Shown: one piece after another, positions 8,410-16,550 of the stretch
Numbering within the stretch: the stretch's first letter is position 1
How the letters are laid out: every line of letters starts with the position of its first letter
Source of the DNA: Nakamurella sp. A5-74
GTDB lineage: Bacteria > Actinomycetota > Actinomycetes > Mycobacteriales > Nakamurellaceae
Length of the DNA stretch: 64,000 nucleotides
Assembly: GCF_040438885.1 (NCBI RefSeq)
Contig: NZ_CP159218.1
Span: 992,001 to 1,056,000, forward strand
Reading direction: 5' to 3'
Notes under the pieces: generated by a model
Told to the model about the DNA's origin: nothing
The model's database searches: none
Seen by the model: only the letters and a program-made list of their open reading frames with translations
Position numbers and translations under genes: made by a program

Positions 8410-9011
8410 CAGGTGCTCGATCCTGTGGTGGGTGTGGCGGCGTGATCGATGAGGGCGACGGCGCCGGTCACGGCCCGGTGAAAGGGAACGGCTGAGCCCT
8501 GGGCGCGGGCCAACACATAGCCGCCCTGGACCACAGCAAGGACGGTGTCGGCGAGTTCCTGTGGGTCGAGATCGGCCGGGAAATCGCCGGTGCGGATCCC
8601 TTCGGCGACGACCGATCGCATCAGTCCGCGGAGTCGGGTGAACGTCGTCCGCAGGATCTCCTGCAGCGGAGCGCTGGTGAGTACGTCCGCGTCCTGGGCC
8701 ATTCTGCCGACCGGACAACCGCGCAGGACGTCACGCTGCCTCAGCAGGTAGTCGCGAATACGTTGCGGCGCAGGTCGATCAGCGGACAGCAGGGCATCCG
8801 CTGCGGCAAAGGTCTCGGCCGCCCGATGCTCGAACGCTGCTGCGGCGAGCGCTTCCTTGCCCGCGAAGTGGTGGTACAGCGATCCCTGACCGACCTCGGC
8901 GCGGTCCATGATCGCGCGGGGTGAGGTGGCGGCATACCCCCGCTCCCACAACAGCTCGGTGGTCGCGTCGACCAGCCGGGTACGGGCGTCACTCTCGGGA
9001 CTCCGGGTCAT
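8409..9011 (-). CDS. TetR/AcrR-family regulator (first gene of its operon)
   Basis: A 200-residue regulator. The N-terminal helix-turn-helix reads TRLVDATTELLWERGYAATS, then IMDRAEVGQGSLYHHFAGKE, a classic TetR DNA-binding domain. The C-terminal ligand domain carries CPVGRMAQDADVL, with a Cys/Gly pattern common in the TetR_C subclass that controls reductases and cupins. It leads the tetR-cupin-DUF4865-PTE operon and probably autoregulates. The promoter just upstream places transcription start on or next to the ATG, so the mRNA may be leaderless. Confidence 0.88.
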   Translation of the reverse strand: MTRSPESDARTRLVDATTELLWERGYAATSPRAIMDRAEVGQGSLYHHFAGKEALAAAAFEHRAAETFAAADALLSADRPAPQRIRDYLLRQRDVLRGCPVGRMAQDADVLTSAPLQEILRTTFTRLRGLMRSVVAEGIRTGDFPADLDPQELADTVLAVVQGGYVLARAQGSAVPFHRAVTGAVALIDHAATPTTGSST

Positions 9012-9017
9012 CCGTAC

Positions 9018-9045
9018 ATAGTAGTTGTTACAGACATGCAGTCAA
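9018..9045 (-). promoter_or_regulatory. Promoter of the tetR-cupin operon, probably leaderless
   Basis: On the minus strand TTGACT at 9045-9040 and TACTAT at 9023-9018 are spaced by 16 nt. Only six bases separate the -10 element from the ATG at 9011, and no ribosome binding site is present, so the transcript would begin at or beside the start codon. An imperfect repeat across the spacer (CATG...TATG) could bind the regulator. Confidence 0.6.
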
Positions 9046-9254
9046 GTCACTGGTCCGAGGATGGACTGCTGACCTGCCGGGGTGGCGGGGCACGAAGAAC
9101 TGGCGGCGGGTGAGCTACCGATCGGGTCGTGGTGCTGCCGGGCGAGAAGCAGTTCCGGTGACGGTCGGCGGACCCGGACGCGCCGACCGGAATGCGCGAC
9201 TGGGTCCATGGTCTGGCCGACGCAACCGGCTGAGTTCTTGCCGCACAGCAGAAA

Positions 9255-9818
9255 TCATGCCAACCGGGCGTGCCAGTGCATGTCGTGCCAGCCGTCCTGA
9301 TGGAGCACCTCGCTGCGCGCAGTTCCCTCGAGTTGGTAACCCACCCGCTCCGCCACTGCACACGAGGCCGGGTTCCTGGTCGAATGTTTGAGCACCGCCC
9401 GGTGTAGTCCGACCTCCGCGAACGCCCAGTCGGTCAGCGCTGCCAGTGCCCGGGACGCCACTCCCCGGCCTCTTGCTCCCGGCAGGACCCAGTAGGCGAC
9501 CTCACCGGAACCCTCGGACAGATCGAGGGTCCGTAATCCGATCCGCCCGACGACCACCTGGTCACGAGTGACCGCCCATTCTGCGCCGATCTCCGTTGTC
9601 CACCTGACGGATCGGGTGGCCACCCAGTCCTGCGCCTCGCTCGCCGTCATCGTCCTGGCGTGCCACCGCTGGATCTCGGGATCGCTGTATGCGTCAACCA
9701 GAACGGCCACATCGGAAGGCTCCCACGGCCGCAGCAGGAGCCCGACGCCGTCCAGGACCGGCTGTTCGCGCCCGCCGAGCGCCCCCGCGGACGTCACCGC
9801 TGTCACCAACTTCGGCAT
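9255..9818 (-). CDS. GNAT N-acetyltransferase (RimJ/RimL type)
   Basis: A 187-residue acetyltransferase starting at ATG 9818, with GGGAG 9 nt upstream. LLRPWEPSDVAVLVDAYSDP opens the fold and VAYWVLPGARGRGVASRALA is the acetyl-CoA pyrophosphate loop (R-G-R-G-V-A). RAVLKHSTRNPASCAVAERV then GYQLEG complete the GNAT core. RimJ/L-like members acetylate N-terminal amines of proteins or small amines such as antibiotics; the substrate is unknown. It is monocistronic between the tetR promoter region and the CYTH-CHAD gene. Confidence 0.85.
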   Translation of the reverse strand: MPKLVTAVTSAGALGGREQPVLDGVGLLLRPWEPSDVAVLVDAYSDPEIQRWHARTMTASEAQDWVATRSVRWTTEIGAEWAVTRDQVVVGRIGLRTLDLSEGSGEVAYWVLPGARGRGVASRALAALTDWAFAEVGLHRAVLKHSTRNPASCAVAERVGYQLEGTARSEVLHQDGWHDMHWHARLA

Positions 9819-9976
9819 GCGCACAGTCTCCCAGGCGTGTGCAGTCAGCAGTGAGTCGGGCCAGTTCGCCGATGCGCACCCGTCGACAGGTGGCGGCGCG
9901 GACCACCGTCGACCATCACCTGGATGTGAGGGTCGGGGTGCCGCTGATCCTGGCGCCGGGGCCGGTGTGACAGCGG

Positions 9977-11461
9977 TCAGTGGTGACGGCGCCAACGCTC
10001 CGCTGCGGCGCGGGCGTGCGCCGCACGCCGGGCTTCCTGCTCGTGCAGGATCCCGAAGGTGAATCCGTTCTGTGTCGGGTCGGCGTGGGTCGCTGCCCCG
10101 AGCTGCCGCAGCAGTGCGGCTGCCACCGCACTGTCCTGGTACTCGCCGAGGATCTCCTGGAGTTCCTTGAACGCCTTCACGGCTGCGCGATGTCTGCCGC
10201 TCTGTCCCGCGCCGAGCTCAGCTGCATAGCGGGCGCGTTTGGTTGCCTTGCGGGCCTCGTGCAGCAGCTCGTCGTCGCCGGTGTCTAGGGCCAGATCGAG
10301 CCGGCGGCGGGCCTTGCGTCCGGCGCGCTCGACGGAGGACGAGGTGACGCGCGCACCGGCACGTCTGCGGGTGCTGGGTGCGAGAGGGGGGTGTCGGACG
10401 AACTCCGACGAGGTCCGCAGCAGCTCGTGATAGCGGTCGCCGGCCATCGCCTCGCGCAGGGTGGCGGCGGCCCGGAGTTGTTCGCCCAGCAGGTGTTGTT
10501 CGATCGTCGCCGCAATCGGTCCGAGGACCAGTTCGTCGGGGAGCTCGGCCAGGGCGGTGGCGAACCGGTCGCGTTGCACCTGTCGGTCGCGGACCTCACC
10601 CAGCAGCGCGGCGTACCAGGCCAGCTCGCCGCTGAACCCGGTGGCGGTCGCCGGGTCGAACAGCCCGGCGAAGATCTTCAGGGTGGACCTGGCGCGCCTG
10701 GTCGCCACCCGAACGGTGTGGACATCCTCGTGGCCCGTCCGCAAGCGGACATCCTCGGCGATGAGCGCGGCATCCTGCGCGGCAAGGAAGGCGATCGCGT
10801 CCACCGCATCAACAGGACTCTTCTTGCCGGACTTGGCTTTTCTAGGCGGCTGCGGAGACGGTCCACCCAGCACCCTGGTCGCTCTGCTCTCGATGGAGGC
10901 AGGAGTTGCTCCGCCGGCGGTGAGGGCCTTGACGAGACGGCGCACCAGCTTCGGTCGACCAGCGGGCCCCGGCTCGACGGTGAGCTCGCGCCAGGAGTTC
11001 AACTGCGCTGCCCCGGGGGTGGATGCCGACGCGTGCAGCGTTTCGTCGGTGATCTCGACGATCACCGCTCCCGTCTCGTCGGTCCACCGGTGTGTGGCCC
11101 GTTCGGAACGGACGGTGGCCGACGTGAGGAGCGCGCCGCCGCGGGCGATCCCGCTCACCAGTGCGGCGAGCTCGTCGGGCACCGCGGTCTCCGACCCGAG
11201 CGGCGCCCGGTGCAGCGCCGGGTCGATTCCGTTCGGCAGGGTGAGCTCCCAGCCCGCGTCGGACGGTCCACTTCGCAGCAGCAGCGTCGCACCGAATCCC
11301 AGCAGATCCCCTGCAGCAGTGTCGAAGTACTCCGCAACCGATTTCTCCACACGGAGGACCACGGCGACATGTCCAGGTCCCATCACTGCGGCTGGGTCGG
11401 GCAGCGACCAGTCCTCCGGGACGTCGTACCTACTGGGTTGGCCAACCGGCTGCGCAGTCAT
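9977..11461 (-). CDS. CYTH-CHAD domain protein (polyphosphate/triphosphate related)
   Basis: A 494-residue protein starting at ATG 11461. The N-terminal CYTH triphosphate-tunnel domain (about residues 20-205) shows AEYFDTAAGDLLGFGATLLL then ELTLP and ERATHRWTDETG. The C-terminal CHAD domain (about residues 230-490) is His/Lys-rich and helical, with HTVRVATRRARSTLKIF and LLHEARKATKRARYA, the conserved positive histidine and arginine rows. CHAD domains bind inorganic polyphosphate and CYTH domains hydrolyse triphosphates, so polyphosphate or thiamine-triphosphate metabolism is likely. It diverges from an MFS gene 153 bp away. Confidence 0.87.
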   Translation of the reverse strand: MTAQPVGQPSRYDVPEDWSLPDPAAVMGPGHVAVVLRVEKSVAEYFDTAAGDLLGFGATLLLRSGPSDAGWELTLPNGIDPALHRAPLGSETAVPDELAALVSGIARGGALLTSATVRSERATHRWTDETGAVIVEITDETLHASASTPGAAQLNSWRELTVEPGPAGRPKLVRRLVKALTAGGATPASIESRATRVLGGPSPQPPRKAKSGKKSPVDAVDAIAFLAAQDAALIAEDVRLRTGHEDVHTVRVATRRARSTLKIFAGLFDPATATGFSGELAWYAALLGEVRDRQVQRDRFATALAELPDELVLGPIAATIEQHLLGEQLRAAATLREAMAGDRYHELLRTSSEFVRHPPLAPSTRRRAGARVTSSSVERAGRKARRRLDLALDTGDDELLHEARKATKRARYAAELGAGQSGRHRAAVKAFKELQEILGEYQDSAVAAALLRQLGAATHADPTQNGFTFGILHEQEARRAAHARAAAERWRRHH

Positions 11462-11614
11462 CCCACTACAGTGCCCTTCCGGAGCACCCGTGACACGGCA
11501 CCGATTCCAGGGAGCAACGCGGAGCCCCATCGGCAGAACCCGGGCCGGTCGGCCGCGATGGTGATGTCGGATTCCCGCCAGCTGTCCGAGGCGTCGCTTC
11601 CTACCGTTCGAGGC

Positions 11615-12841
11615 GTGAACACTGACTTCGTCGCCAAGACGCCTGCCCCTGCCCAGATCCGTGGTCCTGTCGTGCTGTTCATGTCGCTCGCGGCTGCCCT
11701 GGGCACCTCGACGATCTATCCGCTGCAACCTGCCGTCGCCGATGTCGCCCACTCGCTGGGATCTTCCGTGGCGGCTGTCGGCGTTGCGCTCGCCTGCGGA
11801 TCGGTCGGCTACCTGCTCGGGCTGTGTCTGCTCGTCCCGCTGGTCGACCGGTTCGCAGCGAATCGCGTTCTCGCCGCACAATTCACGGCGCTGGCCGCTG
11901 CCCTCGCAGTGAGTGCGGCCGCCGGGAGCGCCGCTGTCCTGGGTGTGGTGGTCGGTGTGGTCGGCGCCTGTTCAGCGGTCGGTGCAGGTCTGAGTTCAGT
12001 CGCCGGTCGCTGGGCGCCGCCGCGCCGGCGCGCGACGACGCTGGGCGTGGTGACTGCCGGAATCTCCGCGGGGATCCTCGCCGGCCGCATCGTCGGTGGA
12101 TGGCTGTCGGACCGCATCGGGTGGCGGCCGATGGTGCTGGTGTTCGCGGGCGCCGGCGCACTGATCGCCGTGGCCTGTTGGGTGGTGATTCCCAGTGCCC
12201 GCGGGACCGTCGAACGCGGCTACCTCTCGACCTTGCGTTCGCTGCCAGGGCTGATCATCCGCAACGCGACCCTCCGGATGGCCGCGCTCCGCGGCGCGCT
12301 GTGGTTCTTCGCCTTCTGCGCGATCTGGGCCGGGCTCGCGGTCGCCCTGTCGGGACCGCCGTTCTCCTACTCGGCGGAACAGATCGGGCTGTACTCCCTG
12401 GCCGGACTCTCGGGCATTCTGGTCACCCCGCTCGCGGGAAGCCTGACCGATAGGATCGGCGCCCGCTGGGTCATCGTGGCCGGTCTGGTGACGGCCGGGC
12501 TCGTGGCGGCCGTGATCGGCTCCACCCTCGACAACACCCCGATGACGCTGGTCTGTCTGGCGATCTTCGACGCCGGCCTGTTCGCCGCGCAGGTCGCCAA
12601 CCAGAGCACAGTCCTGACCATCGATCCGGCGTCCCCGGCGCGCTACAACAGCGCCTACATGGTGGTGTACTTCGTCGGCGGCGGCCTCGGCACGGCATTC
12701 GGCCCGGTCGCAACCGAGGGCTTCGGCTGGACGGCCACCGCGATCACAGCGGCAGTCGCCATCGGGCTGGCCTGCACGCTCGCCCTGGTCCCGGCCCGAC
12801 CAGCAGCGACCCGCGCCACCGACGATGCGGCCACAGCGTGA
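11615..12841 (+). CDS. MFS transporter
   Basis: A 408-residue major facilitator with about 12 membrane segments. Motif A in the loop after TM2 is degenerate (PLVDRFAANRVL). TM5 is followed by GGWLSDRIGWRP and the second-half loop is GSLTDRIGARW. GTG 11615 is the likely start; ATG 11560 or 11566 would add about 20 residues, and none has a strong ribosome binding site. The family exports drugs or metabolites by proton antiport. Its stop overlaps the thioesterase-like start (GTGA), so the two are co-translated, which suggests a shared but unidentified substrate. Confidence 0.86.
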   Translation: MNTDFVAKTPAPAQIRGPVVLFMSLAAALGTSTIYPLQPAVADVAHSLGSSVAAVGVALACGSVGYLLGLCLLVPLVDRFAANRVLAAQFTALAAALAVSAAAGSAAVLGVVVGVVGACSAVGAGLSSVAGRWAPPRRRATTLGVVTAGISAGILAGRIVGGWLSDRIGWRPMVLVFAGAGALIAVACWVVIPSARGTVERGYLSTLRSLPGLIIRNATLRMAALRGALWFFAFCAIWAGLAVALSGPPFSYSAEQIGLYSLAGLSGILVTPLAGSLTDRIGARWVIVAGLVTAGLVAAVIGSTLDNTPMTLVCLAIFDAGLFAAQVANQSTVLTIDPASPARYNSAYMVVYFVGGGLGTAFGPVATEGFGWTATAITAAVAIGLACTLALVPARPAATRATDDAATA

Positions 12842-13170
12842 GGACCGAGGTACCACTGCCGCTCCCGGGACTCCACGGCTTGCTCGGGATCGACCTGCAC
12901 GAGATCCGCTCCGCAGCATTCCAGCTCCCGGACATCGAGGGCACCATGATGGTCCGCGAGGAACACCTCGCGTCGACCGGGAAGCTGCACACCGCGGCGA
13001 TCGTCGGGCTGGCAGACACCGCCTGCGGGTACGGATGCCTGGCAGCCCTCCCACCGGGAAAGATCGGGTTCGCCACCATCGAGCTCAACATCAATTTCTC
13101 CGGCGCCGCTCACGTCGGCCAGCGACTCGCCGTGCGTGCTCCTCGACCGCCGAACCCCGCCGGCACATGA
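12838..13170 (+). CDS. PaaI-type hotdog thioesterase, apparently C-terminally truncated
   Basis: A 110-residue product starting at GTG 12838 on the MFS stop. LHTAAIVGLADTACGYGCLA then IGFATIELNINFSGAAHVGQ is the hotdog core of PaaI thioesterases. The family usually continues another 30-40 residues with a final beta pair, but here the frame ends in PRPPNPAGT soon after RLAVRA. No alternative frame downstream restores a convincing C-terminus, so a small deletion or recombination is more likely than a single frameshift. Activity is doubtful. Confidence 0.7.
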   Translation: MRTEVPLPLPGLHGLLGIDLHEIRSAAFQLPDIEGTMMVREEHLASTGKLHTAAIVGLADTACGYGCLAALPPGKIGFATIELNINFSGAAHVGQRLAVRAPRPPNPAGT

Positions 13171-13302
13171 GCCTGCCGAGTCAGGTGCATCAACGTGAAC
13201 CGGCGACCGGCGCGTTCACAGGCTCGTTGATTGCAGGAGCTTCTGGCGACGGTGAACAAGATGGACAGGGCGCACTGACCCGCCGCGGATGCAGAGTGTG
13301 GG

Positions 13303-14198
13303 TCAGGGTGTCGAGTGGCGGATCCCCCTCCAGCCGGTGACGTTGCACTGACCGTCCAGATCGGCTCCGGCAGCCACGACGGTGCCGTCCGCACGCAGGC
13401 CGAGGGTGTGGTTCGCGCCTGCGGCGATGGCGACGATGCCCTGCCATCCAGCCACATCGCGCTGCCCGCACGTGTTGTCGCCAACTGCGACAACCCGTCC
13501 GTCGGCGAGCATCCCCACGGTGTGATGGCTGCCGGCGGCGACCGCAGTGACGTGTCGCCAGGTGTCTACGGCGCACTCACCCGCAACCCGAGCACCCGCC
13601 GCGACAACCGAGCCGTCGGCACGCAGGCCGACCGTGTGCAGGTAGCCGGCGCTGACGGCAATCAGGTCTCGCCACTGTCCGACGGCGCACTGACCGGCAC
13701 GGTTGTTGCCCACCGCGACCGCGGTGCCGTCGGCCAGGGCGCCGACGGAGTGCCAGTCGCCGCACCCGACCGCGACGACGGTGCGCCATCCAGCGACATC
13801 GCACTGACCTTCGACGGTGCGCCCGACTGCGAGCACGGTGCCGTCCGTCCGGATCCCGAGCGTCCTACGCCATCCCGCGGCGACAGCCGTGATCCCACGC
13901 CACTCGCTCACCTCGCACTGCCGTCCCCGTTCCAACCGGCGGCCACCACGATCCCGTCAGCGCGCAGACCCACGGTGTGCGATCGACCGGTGTTGCGTGC
14001 GGAGTGGACATTGCCTGCCGCAACAGCAATGACGTCCCGCCACCGTCCGACATCCCCTTCGCCCGCAGCGATGTTGCCGGCGACGACAACGTCGCCGTCG
14101 GCGCGGCGTCCGACGGAATGCCGGCGCCCGGCGGCGAGCGGGGGAGCGTGCGTCACGGCGACGAGCCTGTCACGTGCGGTGGGGGTTCGACACCTCAC
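13303..14198 (-). pseudogene. RCC1-repeat protein gene, frameshifted
   Basis: Reading from GTG 14198, RCC1-like blades of about 37 residues appear (DGDVVVAG, then WRDVIAVAAG, HTVGLRADG). The frame stops at 13908 just after GIVVAAGWNGDG. The next blades continue in another frame to 13303 (QCEVSEWRGITAVAAG, then five more HT/HSVGxxADG units). One missing base at the GGCAG near 13917 explains the break: restoring it gives the repeat consensus GxGQCEV. In total about seven blades of a beta-propeller are encoded. The gene starts 16 bp after the FAD oxidase stop on the same strand. A sequencing error is possible. Confidence 0.75.
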
Positions 14199-14214
14199 GC
14201 TGGGGCATGCTCGT

Positions 14215-15537
14215 TCACCAGACGCCGTGGTGGAACCGGAACATGTGGCTGGGGTCGACCTGCTGCCGGAGCCGAGAGATCCGCATGACGTCGTCCGGCA
14301 GGTAGCTGGCGGCGACCGTCGCGGCGGGCACGTCGACTCCGGACAGGAAGTTCACGCACGCCGCTCCGGTGGCCCACGGCTGCATCGAGCTCTGGAGATC
14401 CTCGAGGACGGGCCTGATGTCCGCCGGCTCGCTGACGCCGCCGGTGTAGAGGACGAACCTGTCGTCGCGGCGGGCCTGTGCGGCAGGGATCGGGCCAGGT
14501 CTGCCCAGAGCGCCGCCCAGGTGACGCAGTTCGGCCATGAAACGACCTTGCTCGGTGTGCTTCAGCAGGATGTCGACCGCAGCGGGGTCGAGATCTCGCA
14601 GCATGCTGTTGCGGCCGTGGAAGTGCACGGGTGTTGTCGGTTCGTTGTGGATGGAAGCGACTGCGCTGTAGGGGATGTCGGCGACCGTGTCAATCACTGG
14701 ATGATGAACTCGGAACGGTCTGAGCAGCGGCTCGGTGGCAGGGGCGGAGTCGGTGGAGGCGAAGCGTAGGTGTGCGCTGAAGCGTCCGCGGAGGGGTTCG
14801 GGAACTGCGGGTAGGTCGGGGAGGTGGATCAGCAAGGCCGAGGAACCCATGGATTCGGGGACGTTGCGGGTCCACTCGGCATAGGTGTGCATGGCCCCAG
14901 CGATCCCTGACCCGACGAAGTGCATCCCTCCTGCGTGCAGCCGGGTGATGGGATGCAGATCGATCTCGATGGCCGTGACGATCCCGAACATCGCCCTGCC
15001 GGCGCCGCGGAGAGCCCAGAACAGATCCGGGTGCTGGGTGGGTGTGACGTGTCGCAGTTCGCCGTCGCTGGTGACGATGTCCAGAGCGCGGACGTGGTCG
15101 ACGGCCCAGCCGAGGCTTCGTCCCATCATGCCGACCCCGCCGCCCAGGTGGTAGGAGACGACCCCGACCTCGGGAGACGAACCGTTCAGTGGCGCAAGGC
15201 CATGTTCCGCAGCAGCGTGCACGAGCGCTCCGCCGCGGACTCCGGCCTCCACCCGGGCGGTGCGGGCGACCGGGTCGATGTCGATGCGGTCCATCCGGGT
15301 CGTGTTGACCAACAGTGCGCCGTCGGCGGGGCGCGCCGGACCGTGCCCGGTGGCGATCACAGCCACTGCGAGGTGGTGGGCATTGGCGTACCGAACTGCA
15401 CTGACGACGTCGTCGACGGAGCCGGCGGCCATGATGCACGCGGGTCGATGCTCGACGGAAAGGTTGTAACCGGCGCGCTCTGCGTCGTAGTCGGGGTGGG
15501 TGTCGGTGATCAGCGAGTTCATGCACTGAGCGTTCAT
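14215..15537 (-). CDS. FAD-binding oxidoreductase (PCMH/BBE, berberine-bridge type)
   Basis: A 440-residue flavoenzyme starting at ATG 15537 or 15522, neither with a clear ribosome binding site. The PCMH FAD domain shows RPACIMAAGSVDDVVSAVRY and VAVIATGHGPA, with the His often used for covalent flavin. VSYHLGGGVGMMGRSLGWAV supplies the second FAD contact and FWALRGAGRAMFGIVTA the third. The C-terminal berberine-bridge tail is DPSHMFRFHHGVW. Members oxidise sugars, alkaloids or polyketides using oxygen; the substrate is unknown. It faces a divergent LysR gene across 55 bp and is followed by the broken RCC1-repeat gene. Confidence 0.86.
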   Translation of the reverse strand: MNAQCMNSLITDTHPDYDAERAGYNLSVEHRPACIMAAGSVDDVVSAVRYANAHHLAVAVIATGHGPARPADGALLVNTTRMDRIDIDPVARTARVEAGVRGGALVHAAAEHGLAPLNGSSPEVGVVSYHLGGGVGMMGRSLGWAVDHVRALDIVTSDGELRHVTPTQHPDLFWALRGAGRAMFGIVTAIEIDLHPITRLHAGGMHFVGSGIAGAMHTYAEWTRNVPESMGSSALLIHLPDLPAVPEPLRGRFSAHLRFASTDSAPATEPLLRPFRVHHPVIDTVADIPYSAVASIHNEPTTPVHFHGRNSMLRDLDPAAVDILLKHTEQGRFMAELRHLGGALGRPGPIPAAQARRDDRFVLYTGGVSEPADIRPVLEDLQSSMQPWATGAACVNFLSGVDVPAATVAASYLPDDVMRISRLRQQVDPSHMFRFHHGVW

Positions 15538-15578
15538 CGCGCTGGGCGCCGGAACAACGTCGGATCCGGCATCGGACG

Positions 15579-15594
15579 ATAATCTGAGGCTTAT
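15579..15594. promoter_or_regulatory. Candidate LysR operator between FAD oxidase and lysR
   Basis: ATAATCTGAGGCTTAT is an interrupted palindrome (ATAA...TTAT) in a very AT-poor neighbourhood and contains the T-N11-A spacing of LysR sites. It touches the lysR ATG at 15593 and lies 42 bp from the oxidase start, so one site could serve both promoters. Confidence 0.45.
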
Positions 15595-16426
15595 GGACAG
15601 GCGGGACATCGAGATCTTCCTGACGTTGGCGGACGAGCTGCACTTCGGCCGGACGGCGCAGCGTCTGCTGGTGTCGCAGGCTCGAGTGAGCCAGACCATT
15701 GCGAAGCTGGAACGGCAGCTGGGTGTCCTGCTGTTCGTGCGCACCAGCCGGCGGGTCCAGCTGACAGCGACGGGGGCGGTCCTCGCCGACGAAGTCCGTG
15801 CAGGCTGGGACCGCATCGAGCAAGCAGTGTCCGCGGCCCGAGCTGCAGGCCAGAGTGTCGCAACCACCCTCACCGTTTCGTTGGAAGCGCCCGCGCTCGC
15901 CGATCTCGCCGCAGATGTGTTCGGACGGTTCACCTCTCACCAGCCCTCGACCCGAATCGTGTTCCGGGAGGCGGGCTTCGCCGATCCGCTGGATCTGCTG
16001 CGGCGCCGGGAGGTGGATGTTGCGGTCACCAACGCGCCGATCGAAGAACCGGACATCGAACCGGGCCCGGTGATCCACACCGAGGACGTCGTCCTCGCGG
16101 TCGCCAGGACGCACCCTCTCGCTGCCCAGCACATCGTGACGCTCGAGGACATGGTCGGCCATGTGGTCCTGCGGGCAGGTCGTCGGGCAGCGCCGTACTG
16201 GGACGGCTCCGGGCAGACGCCTTCGACGTGGCAGGAGCTGCTGGCCGCAGTCGCTGCAGGGGAAGGGATCAGCCCGGTCGCGAAGCACGCAGCTGAGTAC
16301 TTCGCCAGACCCACCGTCACCATGGTGCCGTTCACGCCCGGATCGCCGTCGATCCGATGGGCCATCTGCTGGCGTCGCGGCGAGCGGACAGCCGGCATCG
16401 ACGCTCTGGTCCGCGCTGTGGGGTGA
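15593..16426 (+). CDS. LysR-family transcriptional regulator
   Basis: A 277-residue regulator. The N-terminal winged helix reads DIEIFLTLADELHFGRTAQR then LLVSQARVSQTIAKLERQLG and LFVRTSRRVQLTATG, the LysR DNA-binding signature. A periplasmic-binding-like effector domain follows. The gene diverges from the FAD oxidase, the usual LysR arrangement in which the regulator activates its neighbour in response to a pathway metabolite and represses itself. Its 3' end converges on the epoxide hydrolase across 124 bp. Confidence 0.9.
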   Translation: MDRRDIEIFLTLADELHFGRTAQRLLVSQARVSQTIAKLERQLGVLLFVRTSRRVQLTATGAVLADEVRAGWDRIEQAVSAARAAGQSVATTLTVSLEAPALADLAADVFGRFTSHQPSTRIVFREAGFADPLDLLRRREVDVAVTNAPIEEPDIEPGPVIHTEDVVLAVARTHPLAAQHIVTLEDMVGHVVLRAGRRAAPYWDGSGQTPSTWQELLAAVAAGEGISPVAKHAAEYFARPTVTMVPFTPGSPSIRWAICWRRGERTAGIDALVRAVG

Positions 16427-16550
16427 GACCCACGAGCCACGAGAAGAGTGCCGGGTGGAGCCAGATCAGGTCAGCGCTGGCACGTCGTCCGCCAGGAAGC
16501 TGCCGCGCAGAGAGGAAATCAGAGGTGCGCGGGCTGTTCGGCTCCGGCTC

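Noticed and set aside
13315-14769. 484-codon plus-strand open frame
   Set aside because: It lies antisense to the RCC1-repeat and FAD oxidase genes, both with clear family motifs, so it is a shadow frame.
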